Shown: piece by piece, positions 22,777 to 28,698 of the stretch
Layout of the letters: each line of letters begins with the position of its first letter
Numbering within the stretch: position 1 is the stretch's first letter
Assembly (NCBI GenBank): GCA_044370415.1
Contig: JBILVO010000038.1
Coordinates: 1-28,698 of the forward strand
Source of the DNA: CAMCQY01 sp044370415
GTDB lineage: Bacteria; Planctomycetota; Planctomycetia; Pirellulales; UBA1268
Direction of reading: 5' to 3'
DNA length: 28,698 nt
Program-made: the position numbers and the translations under genes
The notes under the pieces: model-generated
Told to the model about the DNA's origin: nothing
The model's database searches: none
The model's input: only the letters and a program-made list of their open reading frames with translations

Positions 22777-23637
22777 ATGCATCGCACCGATCGTCCTTCG
22801 CGTCGGCTCCGTGCCGCGACGACCGCGCGTCACATCCGCAGGGCGGCCGTTCGTGCCGTCCTGCTCGCGGCCGCCGTGGGGGCGATCACGGCCGCCCACG
22901 CCCACGACACCTGGCTGCAGGTCTCGGCCCGGGCGGTGCGGCCCGGCGACGTGGTGCACGTCGATCTCTTCCTCGGCAACCACGGCAACGCGCACCGCGA
23001 TTTCAAGGTGGCCGGGAAGCTCGGCGGGCTCGACGACGTGACAGTGGGCGTGATCGGTCCCGACGGCCGCACGACCGACCTCGTGCCCGACATGGTGGAC
23101 GTGGGCTACGCGCCCAAGGAGGGCTTCTGGTCTGCGCGGTTCGTTCCGGCCGCGGCCGGCCTCCACTGTGCCGCGCACTACCGCGAGGGCGTGCGGCACG
23201 GCGCGATGGGATTCAAGGGAGGCAAGGCCCACTTTCTCGTCTCCGACTCGCTCGACGGCGTCGCCATGCCGGAGGGAAAGCTGCCGGCTCCGGTCGGCCA
23301 CCCGCTCGAACTGGTGCTCGAGAGCCACCCCGTGCTCGGCAGCGGTCCCGGCAAGCCGGTCGTAGTGCGGCTGCTCTTCAAGGGTCAGCCGCTGGCCGAC
23401 CATGTCGTGTCTTTCATCCCGCGCGGCGCGACGCTCGCTGAGGGCTTCGATCCCGCCTACGAGCGCAGGACCGACGCGGCGGGCCGGTGCAGCTTCACGC
23501 CGAAGGAGGGCAACCTGATGCTCGTGGTGGCCCACGTCGAGAGGCCCGAGGAGAAGGGGGAGGGCTACGACAAGGCTGCCTATGCCGCCACGCTCGTGCT
23601 CGACGTGCCCCAGCGGTGCAGCTGCTGCGCGGAGTGA
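22777..23637 (+). CDS. DUF4198 secreted protein (NikK-like)
   Basis: The protein of 286 aa has a long basic signal peptide (cleavage near residue 44, AAHAHDTW) and then the DUF4198 start HAHDTWLQVSA, in which the N-terminal His residues are characteristic and may bind metal. Beta-rich segments follow (RPGDVVHVDLFLGNHG, VGVIGPDGRTTDLVP, GKPVVVRLLFKGQPLADHVV, GRCSFTPKEGNLMLVVAHVE), compatible with two Ig- or CNA-B-like domains. The extreme C-terminus ends RCSCCAE, an extra Cys cluster not part of the core domain. Some DUF4198 proteins accompany Ni/Co uptake systems, but no transporter is in the window, so a metal role here is inference. ATG 22777 has a strong AGGAGG 10 nt upstream. The gene converges with rsmE across 85 bp without a clear terminator. 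Confidence 0.88.
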   Translation: MHRTDRPSRRLRAATTARHIRRAAVRAVLLAAAVGAITAAHAHDTWLQVSARAVRPGDVVHVDLFLGNHGNAHRDFKVAGKLGGLDDVTVGVIGPDGRTTDLVPDMVDVGYAPKEGFWSARFVPAAAGLHCAAHYREGVRHGAMGFKGGKAHFLVSDSLDGVAMPEGKLPAPVGHPLELVLESHPVLGSGPGKPVVVRLLFKGQPLADHVVSFIPRGATLAEGFDPAYERRTDAAGRCSFTPKEGNLMLVVAHVERPEEKGEGYDKAAYAATLVLDVPQRCSCCAE

Positions 23638-23722
23638 TGCGCCGAGCCGTGCGCGACCCTCGCGAACGGGAGCCACGTGAACGACTGCAGCGCGGCGGGC
23701 CGGCGTCTTGCACGGCCCCGAG

Positions 23723-24442
23723 TCAGGCGTGCTCCGGTGCCGCGGCGACGAGCCGGGCCGCCACCGCGATCGCGGCGGTCTCCACGCGGAGGATGTGGGG
23801 CCCGAGCGACACCCGGACCGCGCCGGCATGTTCGGCCGTCGCGACCTCGTCGGCCGTGAAGCCGCCCTCCGGGCCGACGAGCGCGATCACCTCGGCACAC
23901 GTGGGGGGCAGGGCGGCGGCGGCGAGCGGCCGGCCTCCGGGGTCGGTGATGACAATGCCGCCGTCGGCGATGCGTGCGGCGAGCAGGTGATCGAGCCGCC
24001 GTCCCGCCGCGATCTCCATGAGCGTGTTGCGGCCGCACTGCTTGCAGGCCTCGATCACGACCCGCTCGAGCCGCGCCCGCGCCCCGTCGGTCGCCTCCGC
24101 CACGCCGCGGGTCGTTTCCAGCGGCACGAGCCGGTCGACGCCGAGCTCGGTGAGCTTCTCCACCATCCACTTCTGGCGGTCCCCCTTCGGCAGCGCCACC
24201 GCGAGCGTGAGCCGGACGCCTGCGGGCGCGGGTTCGGTCTGCGGCGCTCCGGTGTCGAGGTCGACGGTGTCGCGTCCGATCCGCGCCACGCGGGCGGGCC
24301 ACGAACAGCCGCGGCCGTCGAAGAGCACGACGGCGTCCCCCTCCCGCGCGCGCAGTACCTTCGCGAGATGGCGGGCCTCGTCGCCCGTGAGGACGGCGCG
24401 GCCGTCCCGCGGCGCCGTGGTCGTGAAAAAGCGTTCGCTCAT
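23723..24442 (-). CDS. rsmE: 16S rRNA (uracil-1498-N3)-methyltransferase RsmE
   Basis: This 239-aa protein has the length of RsmE, a SPOUT-class enzyme that methylates U1498 of 16S rRNA with SAM. The N-terminal PUA-like part contains the family motif HLAKVLRAREGDAVVLFDG. The SPOUT part has ALPKGDRQKWMVEKLTELGV, QCGRNTLMEI, the SAM-knot segment IALVGPEGGFTADEV and the closing LGPHILRVETAAIA. All are near-consensus. The ATG at 24440-24442 directly precedes the family start (MSERFFT) and has GGAG 4 nt upstream. It is divergent from the ATPase gene by 75 bp. Confidence is high. Confidence 0.96.
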   Translation of the reverse strand: MSERFFTTTAPRDGRAVLTGDEARHLAKVLRAREGDAVVLFDGRGCSWPARVARIGRDTVDLDTGAPQTEPAPAGVRLTLAVALPKGDRQKWMVEKLTELGVDRLVPLETTRGVAEATDGARARLERVVIEACKQCGRNTLMEIAAGRRLDHLLAARIADGGIVITDPGGRPLAAAALPPTCAEVIALVGPEGGFTADEVATAEHAGAVRVSLGPHILRVETAAIAVAARLVAAAPEHA

Positions 24443-24478
24443 CGGCTCCGACGCCCGTGTTTCCCGCGAATCTTCGTC

Positions 24479-24507
24479 CTGACGCGGGCTGCACGTCCCG
24501 CTACACT
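24479..24507 (+). promoter_or_regulatory. Putative promoter of the ATPase gene
   Basis: CTGACG (24479-24484) and TACACT (24502-24507) are separated by exactly 17 bp. The -10 box ends 10 nt before the ATG at 24518, so the 5' leader would be only a few nucleotides; no Shine-Dalgarno is present. The -35 overlaps the region upstream of rsmE. Confidence 0.5.
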
Positions 24508-24517
24508 CCTGCCGCCT

Positions 24518-25414
24518 ATGGTACGCGACCACTGGAAACTCACCGGGGCCCCCTTCGACGCGGCGCTCGAGCCGGCGACGTTCCACGCGGCCGGTCCGCA
24601 GGAGGAGGCGCTCGCCCGGCTGGAATGGCTGCTCGAGGAGCGGCAGCGGTTCGGCCTGGTCACCGCCGCCGAGGGCTGCGGCAAGAGCCACCTGGCGGCG
24701 ATGGCGGCCCGCCGTCTGGGCGGGCTCGGTGCGGAGACGGCACTCCTCTCGCTGCGCGGGCTTGCGCCGGGAGACTGGCTCGAGCTGCTGCTGGAGCGGC
24801 TGCCGCTTGATCCCCTCAGCCGCTCCGAGCCGCTGCGGCCGTGGCAGAAGCTGGAGAACAGGCTCCGCGAAAACATGCTGATGGAGCGGCCCACGGTGCT
24901 GGTCTTCGACGACCTCGACCGTGCGCCGGACGACGCGGTCGACGGCATCGCCAGGCTCTTGGGCGCCGCCGAGCCGCGGTTCGCCCGGACCGTCGTGGTC
25001 GCCACGGCGACCGATGGCGGGCTCGCAAGGGTGCCGGCGGCGCTGCGGCAACGCGCGGCTGTGCGGATCGAACTGGGGCCGTGGACGGAGGCCGACGTCG
25101 TCGGGTTCCTCACCCGGTCGCTCTCGCGGGTCGGCGGCGACCCCGGCATCTTTCCCGAGGATGCCGCCGCCACGCTCACGCGGTTCGCCGGCGGCGTGCC
25201 CCGCACGGTCTGCCAACTCGCGCAGCTGTCGCTGGCCGCCGCTGCCGGCGACGGTCTCGACAGGGTCGATGCCGCCACGGTCGAACGCACGTGGCGCGAG
25301 CTCTCGACGGCCGGCAGTGCCGGCCGTGAGACCGAGGCGGAAGACGATCCTTCCACAGCAGATGCCGCGGCCGACCAGCCGCGTGTCAGGGTCGTGCGGC
25401 GGCTCTGGGGCTGA
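24518..25414 (+). CDS. AAA ATPase, ExeA/GspA-like
   Basis: This 298-aa protein begins like ExeA-type AAA ATPases (MVRDHWKLTGAPFDAAL, then TFHAAGPQEEALARLEWLL). Walker A is TAAEGCGKS (residues 49-57, K56), Walker B is VLVFDDLDRA (D130, D131), and an ALRQRAAVRIELGPWTEAD segment near 185 looks like the sensor/box VII region, followed by a small helical lid (FAGGVPRTVCQLAQLSL). The last 40 residues are acidic and Ala-rich and probably disordered, ending RVRVVRRLWG. ExeA relatives help assemble type II secretion or pilus systems or act with transposons; neither is adjacent here, though planctomycetes often carry lone copies. It has no peptidoglycan-binding domain, unlike classical ExeA. The ATG at 24518 is supported by the fold and the nearby promoter. 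Confidence 0.85.
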   Translation: MVRDHWKLTGAPFDAALEPATFHAAGPQEEALARLEWLLEERQRFGLVTAAEGCGKSHLAAMAARRLGGLGAETALLSLRGLAPGDWLELLLERLPLDPLSRSEPLRPWQKLENRLRENMLMERPTVLVFDDLDRAPDDAVDGIARLLGAAEPRFARTVVVATATDGGLARVPAALRQRAAVRIELGPWTEADVVGFLTRSLSRVGGDPGIFPEDAAATLTRFAGGVPRTVCQLAQLSLAAAAGDGLDRVDAATVERTWRELSTAGSAGRETEAEDDPSTADAAADQPRVRVVRRLWG

Positions 25415-25577
25415 GGCGGACCCTGCCGGTCGTAGCAGCGGCGCGGCCCCGCAGGATGCACGGGCCCGCCACGGCGTGGGGCGGCGCGTTCCATTCCCCG
25501 GCCGATCGCGTACACTGCGCTCTTCGCCGGCTGACGCGGAGTGCAGCCGGCCGTGAGCCGGGCGCAGGAACCGTTGC

Positions 25578-26258
25578 GTGGCCAGGACCGCCGAGCCGCA
25601 GCCAGCCAACATCCCAGCCAGGATCGTGGCGATCTCGCCCGACGACGGCTCGGCCATCGACCTGCGCAACCCCGCGCTCGCCGCGGCGCTCTCCTGGGCG
25701 GTGCCCGGCCTCGGCCAGCTCTACCAGGGCCGCACGACGAAGGGCAGCCTCTTCATGGGGTCGATCCTCGCCACGTTCGTGTTCGGCCTGTGGCTGGGGG
25801 GCGGAAAGGTGGTCTACGCGTCGTGGAAGCCGGGCGACACCCGTTGGGCGTTCGTCTGCCAGGCCGGCGCCGGGGTCGTGGCGCTGCCGGCGGTCGTGCA
25901 GGCCGCGCGGCTGCACGGCCCCGCCCGCCAGCCGCTGTGGCTGAGCGGATTCATGGCGCCGCCGTTGTCGCCGGGTCAGCACGTCTCGGCCGCCTACGCC
26001 GACCGGCTCGGCCGGTCCGATCCCGACATCGCGCCTGACGATTTCTTCGACCATCCGCCGCTGAAGCAGTTTCGACACGACCAACTGGCCGACTGGCATC
26101 GGCGGCTGGGGGCGTTCTTCGAGATCGGCACGCTCTACACGATGCTGGCCGGCATGCTCAACCTGCTGGTGATCTACGACGCCTGGGCCGGCCCGCTCGG
26201 CCCGTCGGAGGAGGAGCGGAAGCGGCGGCCCGCTCCGCCCGCATCCGGCTCATCGTGA
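25578..26258 (+). CDS. Membrane protein with GLGQLYQG motif (DUF6677-like)
   Basis: The 226-aa product has the segment DLRNPALAAALSWAVPGLGQ followed by LYQGRTTKGSLF at about 28-60, typical of TM2-like or DUF6677 membrane proteins of planctomycetes. Hydrophobic segments lie at about 33-48, 58-76, 93-108 and near the C-terminus (IGTLYTMLAGMLNLLVIYDAW, 184-204). A polar loop of about 75 residues separates the last two. The C-terminal tail (EEERKRRPAPP) is basic and cytoplasmic in style. The role of the family is not established. The GTG start at 25578 has AGGAA about 8 nt upstream. A TACACT at 25511-25516 may be its -10 box. It is followed by another small membrane protein 109 bp downstream. Confidence 0.8.
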   Translation: MARTAEPQPANIPARIVAISPDDGSAIDLRNPALAAALSWAVPGLGQLYQGRTTKGSLFMGSILATFVFGLWLGGGKVVYASWKPGDTRWAFVCQAGAGVVALPAVVQAARLHGPARQPLWLSGFMAPPLSPGQHVSAAYADRLGRSDPDIAPDDFFDHPPLKQFRHDQLADWHRRLGAFFEIGTLYTMLAGMLNLLVIYDAWAGPLGPSEEERKRRPAPPASGSS

Positions 26259-26367
26259 CGGCGGCCCGCCGTCCACAGCCGCCGGCCCCAGGCGTGCGGC
26301 ACGAACGAACAGTACCGACAGAGATTCGACACACAAGACCACGAACCAGGAGCAGGGACCCGCTCAC

Positions 26368-26622
26368 ATGATCGCGACGACGCTGCTGACGATTGCCTCC
26401 CCGGCCTGCGTGATGCTGCCGCTGCTGGCCACCCTGGCGGGGCGGGTGCCCGGCATCTTCTTCGGCCTGCCGCTGGTGGCGCTGGCGAGCCTCATCTTCG
26501 CGGCGACGCACCACGAGGATCCGGCGGAGATCCGCCTGGCCGCCGTGCACTGGATGGTCTGGCTGGGCGGCATGCTCGGCATGGTGCTCGCCGTCGTGCT
26601 GCTGCTGGGCTGGCTGCAATAG
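26368..26622 (+). CDS. Small two- or three-TM membrane protein
   Basis: The 84-aa product is almost entirely hydrophobic: about 4-24 (TTLLTIASPACVMLPLLATLA), 29-47 (GIFFGLPLVALASLIFAAT) and 60-83 (VHWMVWLGGMLGMVLAVVLLL), with a short polar HHEDPAEIR loop between the second and third. It is not a family I recognise. The codon use matches its neighbours and the ATG has a distant GGGA upstream. It shares strand and spacing with the GLGQLYQG membrane protein, so the two may be one transcript, and its stop lies 36 bp before the transglutaminase-like start. Confidence 0.7.
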   Translation: MIATTLLTIASPACVMLPLLATLAGRVPGIFFGLPLVALASLIFAATHHEDPAEIRLAAVHWMVWLGGMLGMVLAVVLLLGWLQ

Positions 26623-26658
26623 CGAGCCGTGGGAGTCGGCCCCGCGCTGCGATCGCTC

Positions 26659-27231
26659 ATGGATCAATTCCTGCGACCGACTGACGTGATCGACTGGACC
26701 CGCCCCGAGGTGCTGGAGCGAGCCCGGGCGCTGGCAGACGGTTCGGAAGACCACGTTGTCGTCGCCAAGCGATGCTACGAGTGGGTTCGCGACGAGATCC
26801 GGCACAGCCGTGATTTCCGCCTTCAGCCCGTTCCCTGTACTGCCTCGGAGGTGCTGTGCGTCGGGAGCGGCTACTGCTACGCGAAAAGCCATCTTTTGGC
26901 CGCGCTCCTCCGAGCAAACGGCATCCCAGCCGGATTGTGCTATCAGCGGCTGAGCAAGGATGGCCGTTCGGCTCCCTTCTCGTTGCATGGCCTGAATGCG
27001 GTTTATTTGCCCGTGCACGGCTGGTATCGCGTCGATCCGCGTGGGAATAGGGCTGATGTCGCTGCGCAGTGTGTCCCGCCGGTGGAGCAGTTGGCGTTTC
27101 CGATTGCGGTGCCGGGGGAAGCGGACATTCCGGGGATTTTCGCCGATCCACTTCCCGTGGTGGTCGAGGCTTTGCGGGCTCACGACTCGGCGGATGCGCT
27201 CTGGGAGTGCTTGCCGGACATGGAGCCGTGA
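26659..27231 (+). CDS. Transglutaminase-like cysteine protease-fold protein
   Basis: The 190-aa product has the transglutaminase/papain-like core. The Cys nucleophile is C73 in GSGYCYAKSHLLAALLRANG, the His is H110 in LHGLNAVYL and the Asp is D126 in WYRVDPRGN, in the right order and spacing. The N-terminus DQFLRPTDVIDWTRPEVL is typical of the short bacterial transglutaminase-like proteins of this length. ATG 26659 was preferred over GTG 26629 because the family fold starts there; neither has a clear Shine-Dalgarno. The second half (from about 26900) uses more A/T-ending codons than its neighbours, for example GTTTATTTG, a mild hint of separate origin. Substrates of this class are not predictable. 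The gene converges with rlmN across 36 bp. Confidence 0.85.
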   Translation: MDQFLRPTDVIDWTRPEVLERARALADGSEDHVVVAKRCYEWVRDEIRHSRDFRLQPVPCTASEVLCVGSGYCYAKSHLLAALLRANGIPAGLCYQRLSKDGRSAPFSLHGLNAVYLPVHGWYRVDPRGNRADVAAQCVPPVEQLAFPIAVPGEADIPGIFADPLPVVVEALRAHDSADALWECLPDMEP

Positions 27232-27267
27232 GCTGCGTTCGCCTGGCGACGTCGGCGTTGCGGCGGC

Positions 27268-28377
27268 CTACGTCTGCCGCTCGAGCCGCCGCAGCTGGCC
27301 GCAGGCGGCGTCGATCCGGGCGCCCTTCCGCCGGCGGACCTGCACGTTCACGCCCGCCTGCCGCAGCACGTCGAGAAACCGCTCCTGTGATCCCTTCGAG
27401 GGCTCCCGCCACTCGAGCCCGGCGACCGAGTTGTAGGGAATCACGTTGACCAGCGCCGCCCGACGGCCGAGCAGCCGCGCGAGCCGCCCGGCGTCCTCGG
27501 GTGAATCGTTCACGCCGCCGAGCAGCACGTACTCGAACGTCAGCCGCCGGCCGGAGGCCTCCCAGTAGCGGTCGGCCGCGGCCATCACCTCGACCAGCCC
27601 GATCGACTTGTTCACCGGCACGAGCCGCGTCCGCAGCTGATCCTCGGCCGCATGCAGGGAGACGGCGAGGTGGTAGCCCGGGTTCTCCGCCGCCAGCCGG
27701 TCGATCGCCGCGGGGAGCCCGACCGTCGAGACGGTGATCCGCCGCTGCGAGATGCCGAGGCCCTCGGGATCCTGCGCGACCGCCAGGGCCGGCAGAAGCC
27801 GGTCGAGGTTGGCCAGCGGCTCGCCCATCCCCATGACCACGATGTGGCTGAGCCGCTCCGTGGCCGGCAGCAACTGCTGCAGCCGCAGCAGCTGTTCGAG
27901 GATCTCGCCGGTCGTGAGGTTGCGGATCACGCCGTCGAGGCCGCTGGCGCAGAACACGCAGCCCATCGCGCAGCCCACCTGCGAGCTGATGCAGACCGTG
28001 CGGCGGTCGCCGTCGCGCAGAAGCACGCACTCGATCCGCTGGCCGTCGTGCAGCGCAAGCAGCAGCTTCTCGGTGCCGTCGTCCGCCTTGGAGTGCCGCG
28101 CGATCGACGTCGTCCAGATGCGGAAGTCGCGGTCGAGCCCGACCCGCAGGTCCTTGGGCAGATCGGTCATGTCGGCGAACGTCGCCGCCCGCCGCTCGAA
28201 GAGCCAGCGGCGGATCGCCCGCGCCCGCCACGCCGGCTGTCCCTGCCGCTCGAGCCAGGCCCCGAGATGTCCGTCCTGCTCGAGAATGTGCGGCACGGTC
28301 GCACCCTGGGCCGCGGGCGGGGGGGCTGCCGCGAGGCTGGCGTCGCCGGAATCGGCCGGGTACATTTCTGGGGGCAT
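27268..28377 (-). CDS. rlmN: 23S rRNA (adenine-2503-C2)-methyltransferase RlmN
   Basis: This 369-aa radical-SAM enzyme methylates A2503 of 23S rRNA and also some tRNAs. The [4Fe-4S] ligands form CAMGCVFC (C136, C140, C143). The methyl-accepting catalytic Cys pair is C129 (TVCISSQ) and C359 (DAACGQL), spaced as in E. coli RlmN. Other hallmarks are VVMGMGEPLAN, ITVSTVGL, AVSLHAA, the FEYVLLGGVNDS segment and NVIPYNSV. It lacks the features expected of Cfr resistance proteins (it has the RlmN-type N-terminus and length). The first 25 residues are Ala/Pro-rich and non-conserved. The start at 28375-28377 fits a leaderless message because a TATGAT (minus strand, 28384-28389) ends 6 nt upstream; ATG 28363-28365 with AAGGA 11 nt upstream is an alternative. 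Confidence 0.95.
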   Translation of the reverse strand: MPPEMYPADSGDASLAAAPPPAAQGATVPHILEQDGHLGAWLERQGQPAWRARAIRRWLFERRAATFADMTDLPKDLRVGLDRDFRIWTTSIARHSKADDGTEKLLLALHDGQRIECVLLRDGDRRTVCISSQVGCAMGCVFCASGLDGVIRNLTTGEILEQLLRLQQLLPATERLSHIVVMGMGEPLANLDRLLPALAVAQDPEGLGISQRRITVSTVGLPAAIDRLAAENPGYHLAVSLHAAEDQLRTRLVPVNKSIGLVEVMAAADRYWEASGRRLTFEYVLLGGVNDSPEDAGRLARLLGRRAALVNVIPYNSVAGLEWREPSKGSQERFLDVLRQAGVNVQVRRRKGARIDAACGQLRRLERQT

Positions 28378-28383
28378 CCTTCC

Positions 28384-28389
28384 ATCATA
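28384..28389 (-). promoter_or_regulatory. Putative -10 box of rlmN
   Basis: TATGAT on the minus strand ends 6 nt before the ATG at 28377, predicting transcription from about the first base of the start codon. No good -35 hexamer is visible at 16-18 bp. The same 6-nt spacing occurs before the LRR lipoprotein GTG at 7173. Confidence 0.35.
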
Positions 28390-28432
28390 GTCGTCCGCCC
28401 GGGCGACAGCCGCGACGGTCCGACGGACGCAC

Positions 28433-28648
28433 ATGAGCGAGAAGAACTTCGAAGAGCGGACGCAGTGGGTCTACGACGAACGGACTTTTCCGGTCTGGAA
28501 CGCGTCGTTCGCCAAGTCCGACCGCACCGACATGATTCGCGAAGATCTCTGGGCCGGCCGCAGCATCTCGATCCTGCTGGCGGTGCTGGTCGCGATCGGC
28601 CTCGCGCTGGCGCTCGGAACGCTCGCGTTCGTCATGAACTGGCGCTGA
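28433..28648 (+). CDS. Small one-TM protein
   Basis: The 71-aa product has a polar, charged N-terminus of about 45 residues (EERTQWVYDERTFPVWNASF) and one C-terminal membrane segment, about 47-68 (SILLAVLVAIGLALALGTLAFV), ending MNWR. It may be a tail-anchored or small bitopic membrane protein, cytoplasmic part first. I do not recognise a family. It is divergent from rlmN with 55 bp between start codons, and no strong Shine-Dalgarno precedes the ATG. Codon use is like the neighbouring genes, which supports it being real despite its size. Confidence 0.7.
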   Translation: MSEKNFEERTQWVYDERTFPVWNASFAKSDRTDMIREDLWAGRSISILLAVLVAIGLALALGTLAFVMNWR

Positions 28649-28667
28649 AGCCCTCGCCGCAGCCTCG

Positions 28668-28697
28668 TTGACCCCTCCGCCGTCGGGGGGTTAGATT
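28668..28697 (+). promoter_or_regulatory. Promoter-like sequence facing out of the window
   Basis: TTGACC (28668-28673) and TAGATT (28692-28697) are 18 bp apart. A 7-bp GC hairpin (ACCCCTC pairing with GGGGGGT, one G-U) lies within the same stretch and overlaps the spacer, so this could instead be a terminator without a T-tract for the one-TM gene. The gene it would serve lies beyond base 28698. Confidence 0.35.
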
Positions 28698-28698
28698 C

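Noticed and set aside
24518..25414. Transposition regulator of the TnsC/IstB type
   Set aside because: The N-terminus and lid resemble ExeA-type ATPases, and no transposase, terminal repeats or target-site duplication lie near it.

Overview
The window looks like a planctomycete chromosome, probably Pirellulales or close to it. It is GC-rich, and it carries gene families largely confined to that phylum: a secreted cytochrome/DUF1549/PA14/DUF1553 protein paired with a DUF1501 protein, a DUF1559 pseudopilin, a DUF4198 protein, a Cys-rich secreted protein, and a GxxP-type membrane protein like DUF6677. No phage, transposase, CRISPR array, rRNA or convincing tRNA was seen. The phylum call rests on protein families recognised by eye, not on a search.

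Layout. 1-324 is the 3' end of a type I glutamine synthetase, convergent with an SDR oxidoreductase. 1293-5730 is the PSCyt1/DUF1501 pair. 5731-5930 is a convergent gap holding copy A of a 141-bp structured repeat. 5931-9040 holds a cytochrome P450 (minus strand), divergent from a leucine-rich-repeat lipoprotein and a DUF3500 protein. 9041-9491 is a second convergent gap with copy B of the 141-bp repeat and a 31-bp repeat. 9492-11801 (minus) is an operon of a broken ECF sigma factor, a small one-TM protein and a four-TM protein, joined by start/stop overlaps. 12013-13773 is an assimilatory sulfite reductase hemoprotein. 13774-14353 is a third convergent gap packed with hairpins, the second 31-bp repeat and a 124-bp tandem repeat that runs into the next gene. 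14354-18620 (minus) holds a two-GNAT/SCP2-like (Eis-type) acetyltransferase, a divergent BshC-like protein and a GT2 glycosyltransferase; 18753-19544 (minus) is a Nif3-family protein. 19708-20520 is a sugar isomerase/epimerase-like TIM barrel. 20578-23637 is the Cys-rich/DUF1559/DUF4198 set. 23723-24442 (minus) is rsmE. 24518-26622 has an ExeA-like AAA ATPase, a membrane protein and a small membrane protein; 26659-27231 is a transglutaminase-like protein. 27268-28377 (minus) is rlmN, divergent from a 71-aa one-TM protein. A promoter-like sequence at the right edge faces out of the window.

How the parts may work together. The PSCyt1/DUF1501 pair, the DUF1559/DUF4198 set and the LRR/DUF3500 proteins are all envelope proteins. 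Sulfite reductase would supply sulfide for cysteine. The GT2, BshC-like and two-GNAT genes formally resemble the enzyme classes of low-molecular-weight thiol biosynthesis (glycosyl transfer, cysteine addition, N-acetylation), but that link is inference. The most distinctive non-coding signal is that all three long gaps between converging genes are filled with repeated, hairpin-forming DNA. One family shows compensatory base changes between its two copies.
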